Assembly (NCBI GenBank): GCA_002687715.1
Contig: NZBC01000265.1
Coordinates: forward strand, 1 to 41,327
Source of the DNA: Planctomycetota bacterium
GTDB lineage: Bacteria > Planctomycetota > GCA-002687715
Direction: 5' to 3'
Length of the DNA: 41,327 nucleotides
Both the position numbers and the translations under genes were made by a program. Position 1 is the first letter of the stretch, and the number at the start of each line of letters is the position of its first letter. The notes under the pieces were generated by a model. That model ran no database searches. It saw nothing but the letters and a program-made list of their open reading frames with translations, and was not told where the DNA came from. Positions 23,224 through 31,263 of the stretch are shown piece after piece.

Positions 23224-24357
23224 ATGGTCCCGTGGCCGAACGCGAAGCGGATCACGATCAACATCGATAGCGAAGATCACCCGATCGCCATCGGACACCT
23301 CTCGCTTCCAGCAGGCCCCTCCCCCGTGATTCCGATCGCGCTCGAGTCGGGCGGCGAGCTCGTGGTCGACTTCGAGGGTGCCACGAAAGAACGCGGGTCG
23401 GCGAGTCTCCAGCGGTTCATCAACGGCTCGTGGTACCTGACGAAGACGTTCTACTCACTGCTAGAGACGGCAGGGACCCCGCGACTCGCCGGGCGCCTCC
23501 CGGGCGGCCTCTACCGATTCACCTCCGATTGGGATCGCAAGAAGTGGATCTCGCCCTCCTTCCTGGTCCGGCCCGAGGAGGGGCGCCGACGTCGCAAACT
23601 CAACCTGGCCGTCGCCACCACGCTGCGGGGAACCGTCACCGTGCCGAAGGACTACCACGTCGAAGACGTGCGCATCCTGCGCGTCGGGCCAACCAACGCC
23701 GGCGACTTCCGCGGCGCTCGCACCGGGATCACCAGCGACGCCCGTGGACGGTTCACCGTTCACACTCTGGACTCCGATTCGGTGACGATCCAGCCGTGGC
23801 ATCCTCAGCTCGTGCCCCTCGAGGAACAACGGACCGTCGCACTCGATCCCGCCACCGAACCCACGATCCTGCTCCTCCCCGGCACTCAGGCATCGTTCCG
23901 GCCCGAGCTACCGCTTCCCCAGCGCTTCCTCACGGACGGCCGCATCCGGGTCCTGCTGCTCCATGCCGACACGGACCGGATCGTGTCCACTCACGAGGCA
24001 CGCCGCATCGGCGACCGGTTCATCTTCGGCGGCTTCATGCCAGGTCGCTACCGGGTCTGGATCGATCCACCCTCGATGCTGAAGTGGCGAGAGGGCTCCT
24101 ACACGAGCATCGTCCGCCTGAGGTGGCCGGACGGCCCCGCCACCTACGAGGTCGAGGTCGTCGTCAGCGCGCTCGATCAGCCACGCTACGTTCGCCGGAA
24201 GCGCGCCCGCGGCCGCTCCCGGGTCATCGTGCCGGGACTCCGCGCCGGCCGCTTCCGCGTGAGCCTCGAGCGTCCGAACGGCGCCGGCACGCAGGTGACC
24301 GCCCAGGAGATCACCTCACCGGGAAAGGGAGCCGTCGAGGTCGTGTTCGAGCTCTGA
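23224..24357 (+). CDS. Carboxypeptidase-regulatory-like domain protein, C-terminal part (continues the frame after TAG)
   Basis: The frame is open from 23032 directly after the TAG, and the first ATG within it is at 23224. Content is the same as upstream: repeated beta-sandwich modules (TTLRGTVTVPKDYHVEDVRI, ITSDARGRFTVHTLDSDSV, FIFGGFMPGRYRVWIDPP, VIVPGLRAGRFRVSLERPNG). The codon before the stop, the stop and the residues after it (Y-stop-YEVSADVANHDSTLRY) look like mid-domain sequence. No Shine-Dalgarno stands before 23224, so independent expression is doubtful. It ends one base before the palindromic repeat block at 24359, in a convergent junction with the peptidase gene. Confidence 0.65.
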   Translation: MVPWPNAKRITINIDSEDHPIAIGHLSLPAGPSPVIPIALESGGELVVDFEGATKERGSASLQRFINGSWYLTKTFYSLLETAGTPRLAGRLPGGLYRFTSDWDRKKWISPSFLVRPEEGRRRRKLNLAVATTLRGTVTVPKDYHVEDVRILRVGPTNAGDFRGARTGITSDARGRFTVHTLDSDSVTIQPWHPQLVPLEEQRTVALDPATEPTILLLPGTQASFRPELPLPQRFLTDGRIRVLLLHADTDRIVSTHEARRIGDRFIFGGFMPGRYRVWIDPPSMLKWREGSYTSIVRLRWPDGPATYEVEVVVSALDQPRYVRRKRARGRSRVIVPGLRAGRFRVSLERPNGAGTQVTAQEITSPGKGAVEVVFEL

Positions 24358-24358
24358 C

Positions 24359-24475
24359 GGGAGCGCGAACCTCCAGGTCCGCGCTCCCATCCGGAGCAGA
24401 TTGCTTCACACGCTCTGGAGGTCCGCGCTCCCATCAGAGCAGATTACTCACACGCTCTGGAGGTCCGCGCTACCG
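24359..24475. repeat. Palindromic tandem repeat, copy block 3 (three units, periods 44 and 42)
   Basis: GGTCCGCGCTCCC or a close variant begins at 24376, 24420 and 24462. The spacers carry GGAGCAGATTGCTTCACAC or variants and CGCTCTGGAG. The first unit forms a 13-bp stem with one mismatch (24359-24371 with 24376-24388) around loop TCCA, one base after the stop codon at 24355-24357. The third unit has a C-to-A change that contains the TAG stop of the convergent peptidase gene (24470-24472), so the coding sequence ends inside the repeat. Confidence 0.88.
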
Positions 24476-25957
24476 GGACTTGCGCTCGCGCTTCAGGCGG
24501 TGGGGCTTGTTCCCCACCGCGTGGACCGTGAGGTAGACCAGCTTCGCGGTGTTGGCGATCTTCGTGAAGTTGATCTTGTCGACCGTGTCCGAGGGACGGT
24601 GATAGTCCTTGTGGAAGCCGGAGAAGAAGAACGAAATCGGGATGCCCTTGCGCGCGAACATGTAGTGATCGCTGCGAGTGTAGACACCCTCCTGGTCGTA
24701 CTCCAAGGTGAAGCCGATGTGCTCGTTCATGGCGAGCACGGTCTCGTGAAGCTCCTGGGAGATCCGCTTCGAGCCGATCAGGTGCGTCGTCTTGACGTTG
24801 TCTTCGCCCTTCTCATTGGTGCGGTTCTCGGAAGGGTGATGCTCCTCGTTGCGACCGACCATGTCCATCTGCAGCTCGCAGATGGCGTCCTCCAGCGGGA
24901 TGATCGGGTGGTCGGTGTAGTACCTGGAGCCGACGAGGCCCCGTTCTTCACCACAGAAGGCGAGGAACAGAACGCTCCGCTTGGGCTTCCGGGGGTTCTT
25001 GGAGAGCGCGCGGGCAAGGGCGACCAGGGCCGCCGAGCCGGAGCCGTCGTCGTCGGCGCCGGGGTACACGACGCCGTTCGTTCCGACGCCGAGATGATCC
25101 AGGTGCGAGCCGGCGATGACCGTCTGCTTCTTGAGCTTGGGATCGGAGCCTTCGAGGAGGCCGACGACGTTGGGGACGCCGCGACTCTTCGTCTCTTTCT
25201 TGACCACGAGCGCCACGTTGCGACCGGACGCCGGCGTCGTGACGTTACCGTCCTCTTCGCCTTCCGCCACCGTGAGCGCTCGTTCGCCGACGCCGATCGC
25301 CTTCGCGAGCCGCTTCGCCGCCGCGAGCGTGATGCTGCCGTTGACCTGCGTGGTGCGCCGACGGCGGCGACTGCTCGGGGTCCACACCGGCTTCTGCACC
25401 GAATCCGCTACGGCGAGAATCGCAGCGGGACGGTTGCGACGCATCTGCCGCCGCACGCCTGACGACCGCCGCGTGACGTCGCCGTGCAGGATGACGATGC
25501 GACGGTTCAGCTTCGTCGGCGTCTCGAGCAGGAACTGGAATCCGCCGGTGACGAACACGACCTCCGCCTCGGTCTCGACGTCCGCCGCGCGGAACGCGAC
25601 GTGCTCGCCACAGCGCAGCTTCAGGTTGCGGAACTTCAGATGACTCTTGGGGTCGGTGCGCGCGACGGTGAATGGGACGTGCTGGAAGTACGTGCCTTTC
25701 TCCCCGATCGGCTTCAGCCCGAACTCCTTGAACCGGGCAGCGACGAAGTCCGCCGCCTTCTGGTAGCCGTCCGTGCCCGTCCCGCGACCCTGGCATTCCG
25801 GCCCCGCGAGATACGACAGGATCTCCTCGCAGTAGTCCGGGCTGATCGAGGCGAAGCCCTTCTTCAGCCCCTGGGGGACAGGCTTGGCTCCTTCGTACTG
25901 GGCGGGCAGCGACGACAGAATGACGGCAAGGACGGGCAGAATGAGGCGAAAACGCAT
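24470..25957 (-). CDS. Secreted M28-family zinc aminopeptidase with PA-like insert
   Basis: A 495-residue exported peptidase. The signal peptide is MRFRLILPVLAVILSSLPAQ. A protease-associated-like region lies at about 115-250 (EAEVVFVTGGF, RRIVILHGDV). The M28 catalytic domain carries both zinc sites: His285 and Asp287 (AGSHLDHLG), the Asp cluster 302-304 (GADDDGSG), Glu337/Glu338 (CGEERGLVGS), Asp365 (LQMDMVGR) and His453 (DYHRPSDT). It should release N-terminal amino acids or dipeptides from peptides outside the cytoplasm. GGAGAG precedes ATG 25957. The basic tail (HRLKRERKSR) ends within a palindromic repeat unit. Glutaminyl cyclase belongs to the same fold, but the double zinc ligand set argues for a peptidase. 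Confidence 0.92.
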   Translation of the reverse strand: MRFRLILPVLAVILSSLPAQYEGAKPVPQGLKKGFASISPDYCEEILSYLAGPECQGRGTGTDGYQKAADFVAARFKEFGLKPIGEKGTYFQHVPFTVARTDPKSHLKFRNLKLRCGEHVAFRAADVETEAEVVFVTGGFQFLLETPTKLNRRIVILHGDVTRRSSGVRRQMRRNRPAAILAVADSVQKPVWTPSSRRRRRTTQVNGSITLAAAKRLAKAIGVGERALTVAEGEEDGNVTTPASGRNVALVVKKETKSRGVPNVVGLLEGSDPKLKKQTVIAGSHLDHLGVGTNGVVYPGADDDGSGSAALVALARALSKNPRKPKRSVLFLAFCGEERGLVGSRYYTDHPIIPLEDAICELQMDMVGRNEEHHPSENRTNEKGEDNVKTTHLIGSKRISQELHETVLAMNEHIGFTLEYDQEGVYTRSDHYMFARKGIPISFFFSGFHKDYHRPSDTVDKINFTKIANTAKLVYLTVHAVGNKPHRLKRERKSR

Positions 25958-26049
25958 GAGTCTCTCCGGGGAGGGGGGCAGGAGTGTCCCATCCGGTGAA
26001 ACGCGCGTAAAGCGTTCGTTCTTTCAACGGACTCGGTGTTCGAGGGGAC

Positions 26050-27846
26050 TCAGTGGTCCAGAGGGATGTTGATGACGGTGGCCTCCGGGCCATCCGCGCC
26101 CGGGTCGGCGCGGCCCGAGCCGGCGCCATGGAGTCCTCCGGAGCCACCGCGGCCGCCGGCCGACGGCACGAGCGTGCTGTCCCTCAGGATCGGTTCGACG
26201 TCTCCGGCGACGAGAATGCCGTAGCTCGGCCCCCCCGCGCCGCCACCACCGCCACCGGCACCACCGCCGTTGCCCCCGAATCCGCCCTCGCCCCTGCGGC
26301 CGCCGCCGCGGTCCGCCCCGCGCCCACCGACTCCACCCGAACCCCCGCGGCCTCCCCGGCCGCCGATGCCGCCGCGGCCGCCAGGACCGGGCTGGAAGAG
26401 GCAGTCGGTGAATCGCGGCCCGGAGTAGAAGCAGAACACCGCGATGGATGCGCCTCCGTTGTGACCGCCGTCCCCGCCTTCTCCGCCGTGCCCCCCTTCA
26501 CCGCCGCCGCCGCCCCTTCCTCCCGGGCAGCCCTTGCAGACGTGCGGAACGGCGATCGTCGACGCCCCGCCGCCGCCGCCTCCGCCCCCGGTGGCGTCAT
26601 GTCCATCTTCGCCCGAAGCCCCCGGAGGGCCGGGTCGCCACATGCCGTACTCAGCCACGACGCCGCCCGCCGCCGCGCCTCGTCCCGGTTCGCCGCCCTG
26701 GCCCGGCTGACCGTCCATGCCGGGCTCGCCATCGGCATTCCCCGTGGTGCACAGCGCCGTGAACCCACCGCGACCGCCTGCCGCTCCCCCGACCGCCGCT
26801 CGACCCTTCTCACCCGTGCCGACCTCGCCACCCTTGCCGCCTGCGCCGCCGCGGGTGCTGCCCTCGCCCCGCCCAAATCCGCCGGAGGAGCCCGCCCTGC
26901 CGGCTCGACCGCAGTCACCTCCCCGACCGGGTCCGCCGGCACCTGAGACGAACGCGCACTCTTCGAAGCGCAGCAGGTCGCCGCACCCGATCGCCATGAA
27001 CGCCATCGAAGCCTCGCCGTGACGCCGCACGTCGTCAGCGAAGAACTCGAGCCGCGAAATCAACGTCTCCTCCTGGACGTCAACGGCCGCGGCCGGTGTC
27101 GCCCCGACGAACACCCGCGACCTCCACGACGGCGCGCGCCGCCACGTCGTGGCGTGATACCCGCCCAACACCTTGAGTCCAGCCGGGAACGTCGGGCTCT
27201 CGCGGTAGTCACCCGCCGCGACATACACGACCGGAAACGGACGCCCCATGGCCGCGGCCGTCTGCATCGCCTCGGTGATCGTCATGTACGGTCGCTCGCG
27301 CGATCCGTCGGCGCCCGGCCGCCCGCGCTGGGCCGCGACATAGATCGCGGGGCGCCACGTCGTCGTAACGGTCAGATGGGTCGCGGCGGTGAGGGTGTAG
27401 CCGGTCGGACTCGTCGGGTCGCCGACCAGCGCCTGGAATCCGCCCAGGTCACGGGGCTTGTCGAACCGCACCTGCACCGCGTGGGACCACCTGCCGTTCG
27501 CGTCGGTGCGCGCGTGGTAATCGAGCTGGCCACCCGTGGATTTGCCGATGCCGTCGACCATGACCTCGAATCCGTCGAGCGTATCGAGGTCCATGAGCCC
27601 GAAGTCGGTCTCCAGACCCACGAGCGCAGTCCCCGCGGGCGCCCGCCCGATCAGGAAACCCTGATGTGGCGCCCCCTTGACCTCGAAGCGGATCCACGTC
27701 CCCTTGCGGCGGCGCAGGCGGGCGTCGAGCGGATAGGTGTCGCTCGACTCCCCTGCGATGACCAGGCTCGCCCCGGGGGTGTTCGGCTGTTGCGCCACGG
27801 ACGTCACGACCAACAACCCAACGCCCAGCAGAATGCGACCTACCAT
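26050..27846 (-). CDS. Exported glycine-rich (PGRS/collagen-like) protein with beta-helix N-terminal half
   Basis: A 598-residue exported protein with signal peptide MVGRILLGVGLLVVTSVAQQ. Residues about 20-150 form an unknown beta domain. About 150-297 resembles DUF1565/right-handed beta-helix proteins (RERPYMTITEAMQTAAAMG, VVYVAAGDYRES, FPAGLKVLGGY). From about 297 to the end, glycine makes up roughly half of the residues, in GGX runs (GGRGGIGGRGGRGGSGG), broken by short beta-helix-like rungs (RFTDCLFQPGPGG, PSYGILVAGDVEPILRDS) and by collagen-like GXY triplets (GEPGMDGQPGQGGEPGRG). The glycine arrays appear to be loops inserted between beta-helix rungs, as in PGRS-like proteins. A strong Shine-Dalgarno (GGAGGAGG) precedes ATG 27846. 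It is divergent from moaA. Confidence 0.85.
   Translation of the reverse strand: MVGRILLGVGLLVVTSVAQQPNTPGASLVIAGESSDTYPLDARLRRRKGTWIRFEVKGAPHQGFLIGRAPAGTALVGLETDFGLMDLDTLDGFEVMVDGIGKSTGGQLDYHARTDANGRWSHAVQVRFDKPRDLGGFQALVGDPTSPTGYTLTAATHLTVTTTWRPAIYVAAQRGRPGADGSRERPYMTITEAMQTAAAMGRPFPVVYVAAGDYRESPTFPAGLKVLGGYHATTWRRAPSWRSRVFVGATPAAAVDVQEETLISRLEFFADDVRRHGEASMAFMAIGCGDLLRFEECAFVSGAGGPGRGGDCGRAGRAGSSGGFGRGEGSTRGGAGGKGGEVGTGEKGRAAVGGAAGGRGGFTALCTTGNADGEPGMDGQPGQGGEPGRGAAAGGVVAEYGMWRPGPPGASGEDGHDATGGGGGGGGASTIAVPHVCKGCPGGRGGGGGEGGHGGEGGDGGHNGGASIAVFCFYSGPRFTDCLFQPGPGGRGGIGGRGGRGGSGGVGGRGADRGGGRRGEGGFGGNGGGAGGGGGGAGGPSYGILVAGDVEPILRDSTLVPSAGGRGGSGGLHGAGSGRADPGADGPEATVINIPLDH
26110..26955 (-). repeat. 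Degenerate GGN triplet repeats coding for the glycine-rich half
   Basis: On the plus strand this stretch is a dense run of CCN/NCC and GCC triplets, coding for G-G-X and G-X-Y arrays on the minus strand. The repeats are degenerate at codon level, so they are not simple copies. About 850 bp of low-complexity sequence will mislead gene callers on the opposite strand. Confidence 0.75.
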
Positions 27847-27932
27847 GGTTCTTCCTCCTCCGCCGGCGCCCGGCACCGGACCCGGATCGTCCTGAGACAA
27901 CCGGCGGGGATCGTCGAATCTCCAGCGCCTGC

Positions 27933-27938
27933 TATCCT
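27933..27938 (+). promoter_or_regulatory. -10-like box upstream of moaA
   Basis: TATCCT, identical to the box before the gene at 34469, lies 32 bases before the moaA ATG. No convincing -35 was found at the usual distance. It lies in the 124-bp gap divergent from the glycine-rich protein gene. Confidence 0.25.
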
Positions 27939-27970
27939 GGACCATCCCCCCCTGATCTGCGATTCGGACG

Positions 27971-29011
27971 ATGGCCGACACACCCAAATTCCGTATTTCC
28001 CGCGTGGACGACGCGCGAGGTCGCCCGGTCCGGGATCTCCGGATCTCGGTAACCGACCGGTGCAACTTCCGGTGCCCCTACTGCATGCCAGCAGAGGTCT
28101 TCGGTGAGCACTACACCTTCCTGCCCCGCGAGGAGATCCTCACCTTCGAGGAGATCGCCCGGCTCGCGCGGGTGTTCGTGTCGTTGGGCGTCCGGAAGGT
28201 GCGAATCACGGGCGGTGAGCCGCTGCTGCGAACCGACCTCGTTGGCCTCGTCACGCGCCTGCGCGCGATCGACGGGATCGACGATCTCACGCTGACTACC
28301 AACGGACTCCTGCTCGCGCGGCACGCCGAGGCGCTGGCTCGCGCCGGACTCGACCGGGTGACGGTCAGCCTCGACAGCGTCGACCCGGACGTATTCCGCG
28401 CTTTGAGTGGCCGCAACGTCGAGCTCGCGGATGTTCTCGCCGGAGTAGACGCGGCAGCCGCGGCCGGCCTCACGCCGATCAAGCTCAACTGTGTCGTGCA
28501 GCGCGGGGTCAACGTCGATGGCATCGAAGCGCTGTGCGAGCGTTTCCGCGGCACCGGACACATCGTGCGCTTCATCGAGTTCATGGACGTCGGCACTCTG
28601 AACGGATGGGACCTCTCGAAGGTCGTGCCGGCGCGCGAGATCCTCGACCTCGTCAACGCCCGCTTCCCGATCCGCCCCATCGAACCGGGTTACCGCGGCG
28701 AGGTGGCCCGCCGCTACGCGTACGAAGACGGGGGCGGCGAGATCGGCGTCATCGCTTCCGTCACCGCCCCCTTCTGCGGCGACTGCACGCGCGCCCGCCT
28801 CTCCACCCGGGGCGACCTCGTGACCTGCCTCTTCGCCAACCAGGATCTCAACCTCCGCGCCGCGCTCCGCGCCGGCGAGGACGACGACGCTCTCGCGAAC
28901 CTCATCGCCCGACGTTGGCGGGGTCGAGACGACCGCTACTCCGAGGAGCGAAACGCCCGGACCCCCGACGTCCCCGCGCCGCGAATCGAGATGTTCCGGA
29001 TCGGGGGCTAA
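27971..29011 (+). CDS. moaA: GTP 3',8-cyclase (molybdenum cofactor biosynthesis protein A)
   Basis: A 346-residue radical SAM enzyme that converts GTP to 3',8-cyclo-GTP, the first step of molybdopterin synthesis. The N-terminal cluster motif is CNFRCPYC (Cys31, Cys35, Cys38), then GGEPLLR (81-87). The MoaA-specific C-terminal cluster is Cys269, Cys272 (FCGDC) and Cys286 (LVTCLF). The C-terminus ends FRIGG, the conserved double glycine needed for activity. Other family landmarks are RITGGEPLLR, TLTTNG, TVSLDS and RFIEFMDVG. Length is normal. No other moa or moe gene is in the window, so the pathway genes are dispersed. ATG 27971 begins at the family start; the Shine-Dalgarno is weak. Confidence 0.96.
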   Translation: MADTPKFRISRVDDARGRPVRDLRISVTDRCNFRCPYCMPAEVFGEHYTFLPREEILTFEEIARLARVFVSLGVRKVRITGGEPLLRTDLVGLVTRLRAIDGIDDLTLTTNGLLLARHAEALARAGLDRVTVSLDSVDPDVFRALSGRNVELADVLAGVDAAAAAGLTPIKLNCVVQRGVNVDGIEALCERFRGTGHIVRFIEFMDVGTLNGWDLSKVVPAREILDLVNARFPIRPIEPGYRGEVARRYAYEDGGGEIGVIASVTAPFCGDCTRARLSTRGDLVTCLFANQDLNLRAALRAGEDDDALANLIARRWRGRDDRYSEERNARTPDVPAPRIEMFRIGG

Positions 29012-29040
29012 TCGGCGGAGGCCGGGTGGTAGGCTGGCGG

Positions 29041-29090
29041 TCTGGAAAAGTCCCCGCGTCTGGACAAGCCCGTGTCTGGAAGAGCCCGCG
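29041..29090 (+). repeat. Short degenerate tandem repeat (three units of 16-18 bp)
   Basis: Three units open with TCTGGA and end in CCCGCG or CCCGTG: 29041-29058, 29059-29074 and 29075-29090. They lie between moaA and the following secreted-protein gene, inside the leader that a TAGGCT box at 29030-29035 would produce. No known element matches; the function is unknown. Confidence 0.6.
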
Positions 29091-29159
29091 TGGTTTGTGA
29101 TCGATTGCGGGAGCCGAGACGAGCCCTTCTGCCCCGCACCTGCCAATTGGGAGCCTGCA

Positions 29160-30272
29160 ATGCGCCTGTTCGTCATTTTGTGCGTACTCGCCGTGAGTCC
29201 GCTCATCGCCCAGACCACTGGGCTTCCGTTCATGAACGACTTCAGCGTGAATGGTCAGGGTGCTGGAACCGTGTCGAACTGCAACGCGAACATCACAGTG
29301 CAGGACTCGATCACGGTGGACATCTCCGCGCTCCCGGGAGCCGGCGTCATCGGAGCCTTGTCCCAAAGCTGCTCTCCCGGATCACTGCCGATCGGGTTGG
29401 GAACGACCACGATCGACATCGACATCAGCACGTCCCAGATCTGGATCGACGCCACGAATCTCCTGGCGACGGGAAACCCACTGAACAACTTCGCCACGGC
29501 AAACGCCGCCGGGGCCTGGAGCTTCTCGATCAACGCCGCCCTTCCCGTCGGGCTGCTGGGGTGGTTCCAGTGCGCCGTGGTCGGTGCCGCCTATCCCGGT
29601 GGCGTCGAGATGACGCAAGCCCACCAGGTCACCAACATCTCCGTGCAGTGCACGGCGCAGCCGTCCACGGGGCCGACCGGTGACGACACGACGGTCAACG
29701 TCGTCTTCCAGAGTGCGCCGTTCACGTTCTACGGCACGACGCACAACGACGTCTGGATCAACTCCAACGGCAACCTGACGTTCACCGCGGGCGACACGGA
29801 CTTCACATCGACCCAGCTCGAGTTCCTCAACGACCCCGAGCCGCGGATCGCCCCGTGCTGGGACGACTTCTCGCCGAACGCCGGCGGCTCGGTGACCTAC
29901 AACGAGAACGTCGCGACCGGGCAGTTCGACGTGTCGTGGATCAACGTGCCGCACTTCGCCGCTGCCGTCGGCGACGCCAACAGCTTCTGCGCGTCCCTGA
30001 ACCTCGTCACTGGCGAGATCTCGTTGGGTTGGGACACCATGGGACTGAACGGGGGCACGTCAGTCGATCAGATCGTCGGCATCAGCCCCGGCAGCGGGCT
30101 CAGCCTGGCGAACAACGTCGACCTGAGCCTCCCGTTCGCCGCTCTGAGCGTCAACGACGCGATCTACGAGGACTTCTCTCAAGTCGCGTTCGGCGCGTTC
30201 GACCTGGCAGTGAACACCAGGTTGTTTCAGCCCACCGGCGGGCCGGGCGCCGGGCCGTATCAGGTCTTCTGA
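29160..30272 (+). CDS. Secreted protein with NIDO-like beta domain
   Basis: A 370-residue exported protein. The signal peptide is MRLFVILCVLAVSPLIAQ. About 140 residues of beta-rich sequence follow. A domain at about 180-310 then resembles the extracellular nidogen (NIDO) type: VFQSAPFTFYGTTHNDVWINSNGNLTF, PRIAPCWDDFSPNAGGSVTY and FDVSWINVPHF, with the W-x-D and N-G-N strand motifs. NIDO domains occur in matrix and adhesion proteins; no catalytic residues are seen. GGGAG lies eight bases before ATG 29160, which is why this start is chosen over the upstream ATG at 29097. The stop codon is part of a palindrome shared with the convergent phosphatase gene. Confidence 0.8.
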   Translation: MRLFVILCVLAVSPLIAQTTGLPFMNDFSVNGQGAGTVSNCNANITVQDSITVDISALPGAGVIGALSQSCSPGSLPIGLGTTTIDIDISTSQIWIDATNLLATGNPLNNFATANAAGAWSFSINAALPVGLLGWFQCAVVGAAYPGGVEMTQAHQVTNISVQCTAQPSTGPTGDDTTVNVVFQSAPFTFYGTTHNDVWINSNGNLTFTAGDTDFTSTQLEFLNDPEPRIAPCWDDFSPNAGGSVTYNENVATGQFDVSWINVPHFAAAVGDANSFCASLNLVTGEISLGWDTMGLNGGTSVDQIVGISPGSGLSLANNVDLSLPFAALSVNDAIYEDFSQVAFGAFDLAVNTRLFQPTGGPGAGPYQVF

Positions 30273-30283
30273 TCCCGGGATCA
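30270..30283. other. Palindrome formed by two convergent stop codons
   Basis: TGATCCCGGGATCA is a perfect 14-bp palindrome whose ends are the TGA stop of the plus-strand gene (30270-30272) and the TGA stop of the minus-strand gene (30281-30283). GGTCTTC also flanks it on both sides as a direct repeat. Confidence 0.7.
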
Positions 30284-31231
30284 GGTCTTCGAATCCAGAA
30301 CGGCCTGCACCGCCTCCACGACGTCATCGTGGAGGCGGCCATGAGTCGCGATGACGCCGCGGTTCCTCGCCAACGTCGGTCCGCTGAAATCCAGCCCGGC
30401 ACCGTGGATGTCGGTGACCCGGCCCCCCGCCTCCGTGACGATGAGCGCACCCGCGGCGTGATCCCAGGCCTTCTCGACGTAGCCGGGGCGCGTCGGCAAC
30501 CGCAGGTAGGCCTCGGCGTCACCCCGCGCAACGGTCGCATACTTGCACTGGCTGTCCATGCGAACGGGCTCCGCCACCGCCCCCAGCCGGTCTCGCACCT
30601 GGGCGGACGCCCCGTGCGCGGAATGCGCGCGCTCGACCGATTCCACGAGGCGGAGGTCGGCGACGTCGGCCGCGGCGGAGACCTGCACGGGATGCCACGA
30701 GGTGCCTCCCGCTTCCCGCTCGAACGCCCCTGTCCCATGGGCGGCCACCAAGATCAACCCGTTGCCATCCCTGCCCATGGCGGGGCAGGCGAGCGCCCCG
30801 AAGACCGGATGCCCGTCCGCGACGAGTCCGAGCGCGATGGCGTAGTGACCGCCACGCAGGAAACCCTTGGTGCCATCGATGGGGTCGAGCACCCATCTCA
30901 CCGGAGATTCGCCGTCGTTGCTGCGAGCAACCGCCGCGACGATCGCAGCGGGGTCGAGGTCCGGACAGGCACGCCGGACCTGATCGAAGACGGTACGCGC
31001 GAAGGCGCCGTCCCGATCCGCGAGGACGTCCGCGTCCTCCTCCGCGAGAACGGGGATGTCCGGCGCGAGCTTCGACAACCCGTGGCACACGATGGCCTGG
31101 ACGCTGACGTCCGCCACCGTGACCGGTGACGCATCGACCTTGGTCAGGCGATGGGCGTCGTCCAGCTCAGCCTGCACGGCGCGCGCGACGTCCGCCGCCT
31201 GCTCGAGCAGCTCGGCGATCGCGACTCGCAT
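30281..31231 (-). CDS. 3'(2'),5'-bisphosphate nucleotidase (CysQ/HAL2-type, inositol monophosphatase superfamily)
   Basis: A 316-residue Mg-dependent, Li-sensitive-type phosphatase. The metal-binding motifs are AEEDAD and WVLDPIDGTKGFLRGGHYAIALGL. The latter carries the DPIDGTKGFLRG variant that marks HAL2-like 3'-phosphoadenosine phosphatases rather than inositol phosphatases. A second motif, EKAWDHAAGALIVTEAGG, completes the site. It would remove the 3'-phosphate of PAP/PAPS, supporting sulfur assimilation and protecting RNA turnover. Start 31231 (MRVAIAEL) is chosen for GGAGGTGA ten bases upstream and family alignment. The alternative ATG 31267 overlaps the TPR-lipoprotein stop (ATGA) and would add 12 residues. 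It is the second gene of a two-gene operon. Confidence 0.9.
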   Translation of the reverse strand: MRVAIAELLEQAADVARAVQAELDDAHRLTKVDASPVTVADVSVQAIVCHGLSKLAPDIPVLAEEDADVLADRDGAFARTVFDQVRRACPDLDPAAIVAAVARSNDGESPVRWVLDPIDGTKGFLRGGHYAIALGLVADGHPVFGALACPAMGRDGNGLILVAAHGTGAFEREAGGTSWHPVQVSAAADVADLRLVESVERAHSAHGASAQVRDRLGAVAEPVRMDSQCKYATVARGDAEAYLRLPTRPGYVEKAWDHAAGALIVTEAGGRVTDIHGAGLDFSGPTLARNRGVIATHGRLHDDVVEAVQAVLDSKT

Positions 31232-31263
31232 GCTCCCGAAGTCACCTCCGAAGCTCGCGGGGC

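Noticed and set aside
24359..24475. Tandem 42-44 bp units as a small CRISPR array
   Set aside because: The whole unit, including the spacer part, is similar between copies and between loci, there are at most three units, and no cas genes are present.
26053..26946. Plus-strand Ala/Pro-rich frame opposite the glycine-rich gene
   Set aside because: It is the complement of GGN repeats; the minus strand has a signal peptide, Shine-Dalgarno and beta-helix motifs.
29041..29090. Riboswitch (molybdenum cofactor type) downstream of moaA
   Set aside because: The units are plain direct repeats without the conserved multi-stem fold, and they lie after moaA rather than before a moa gene.
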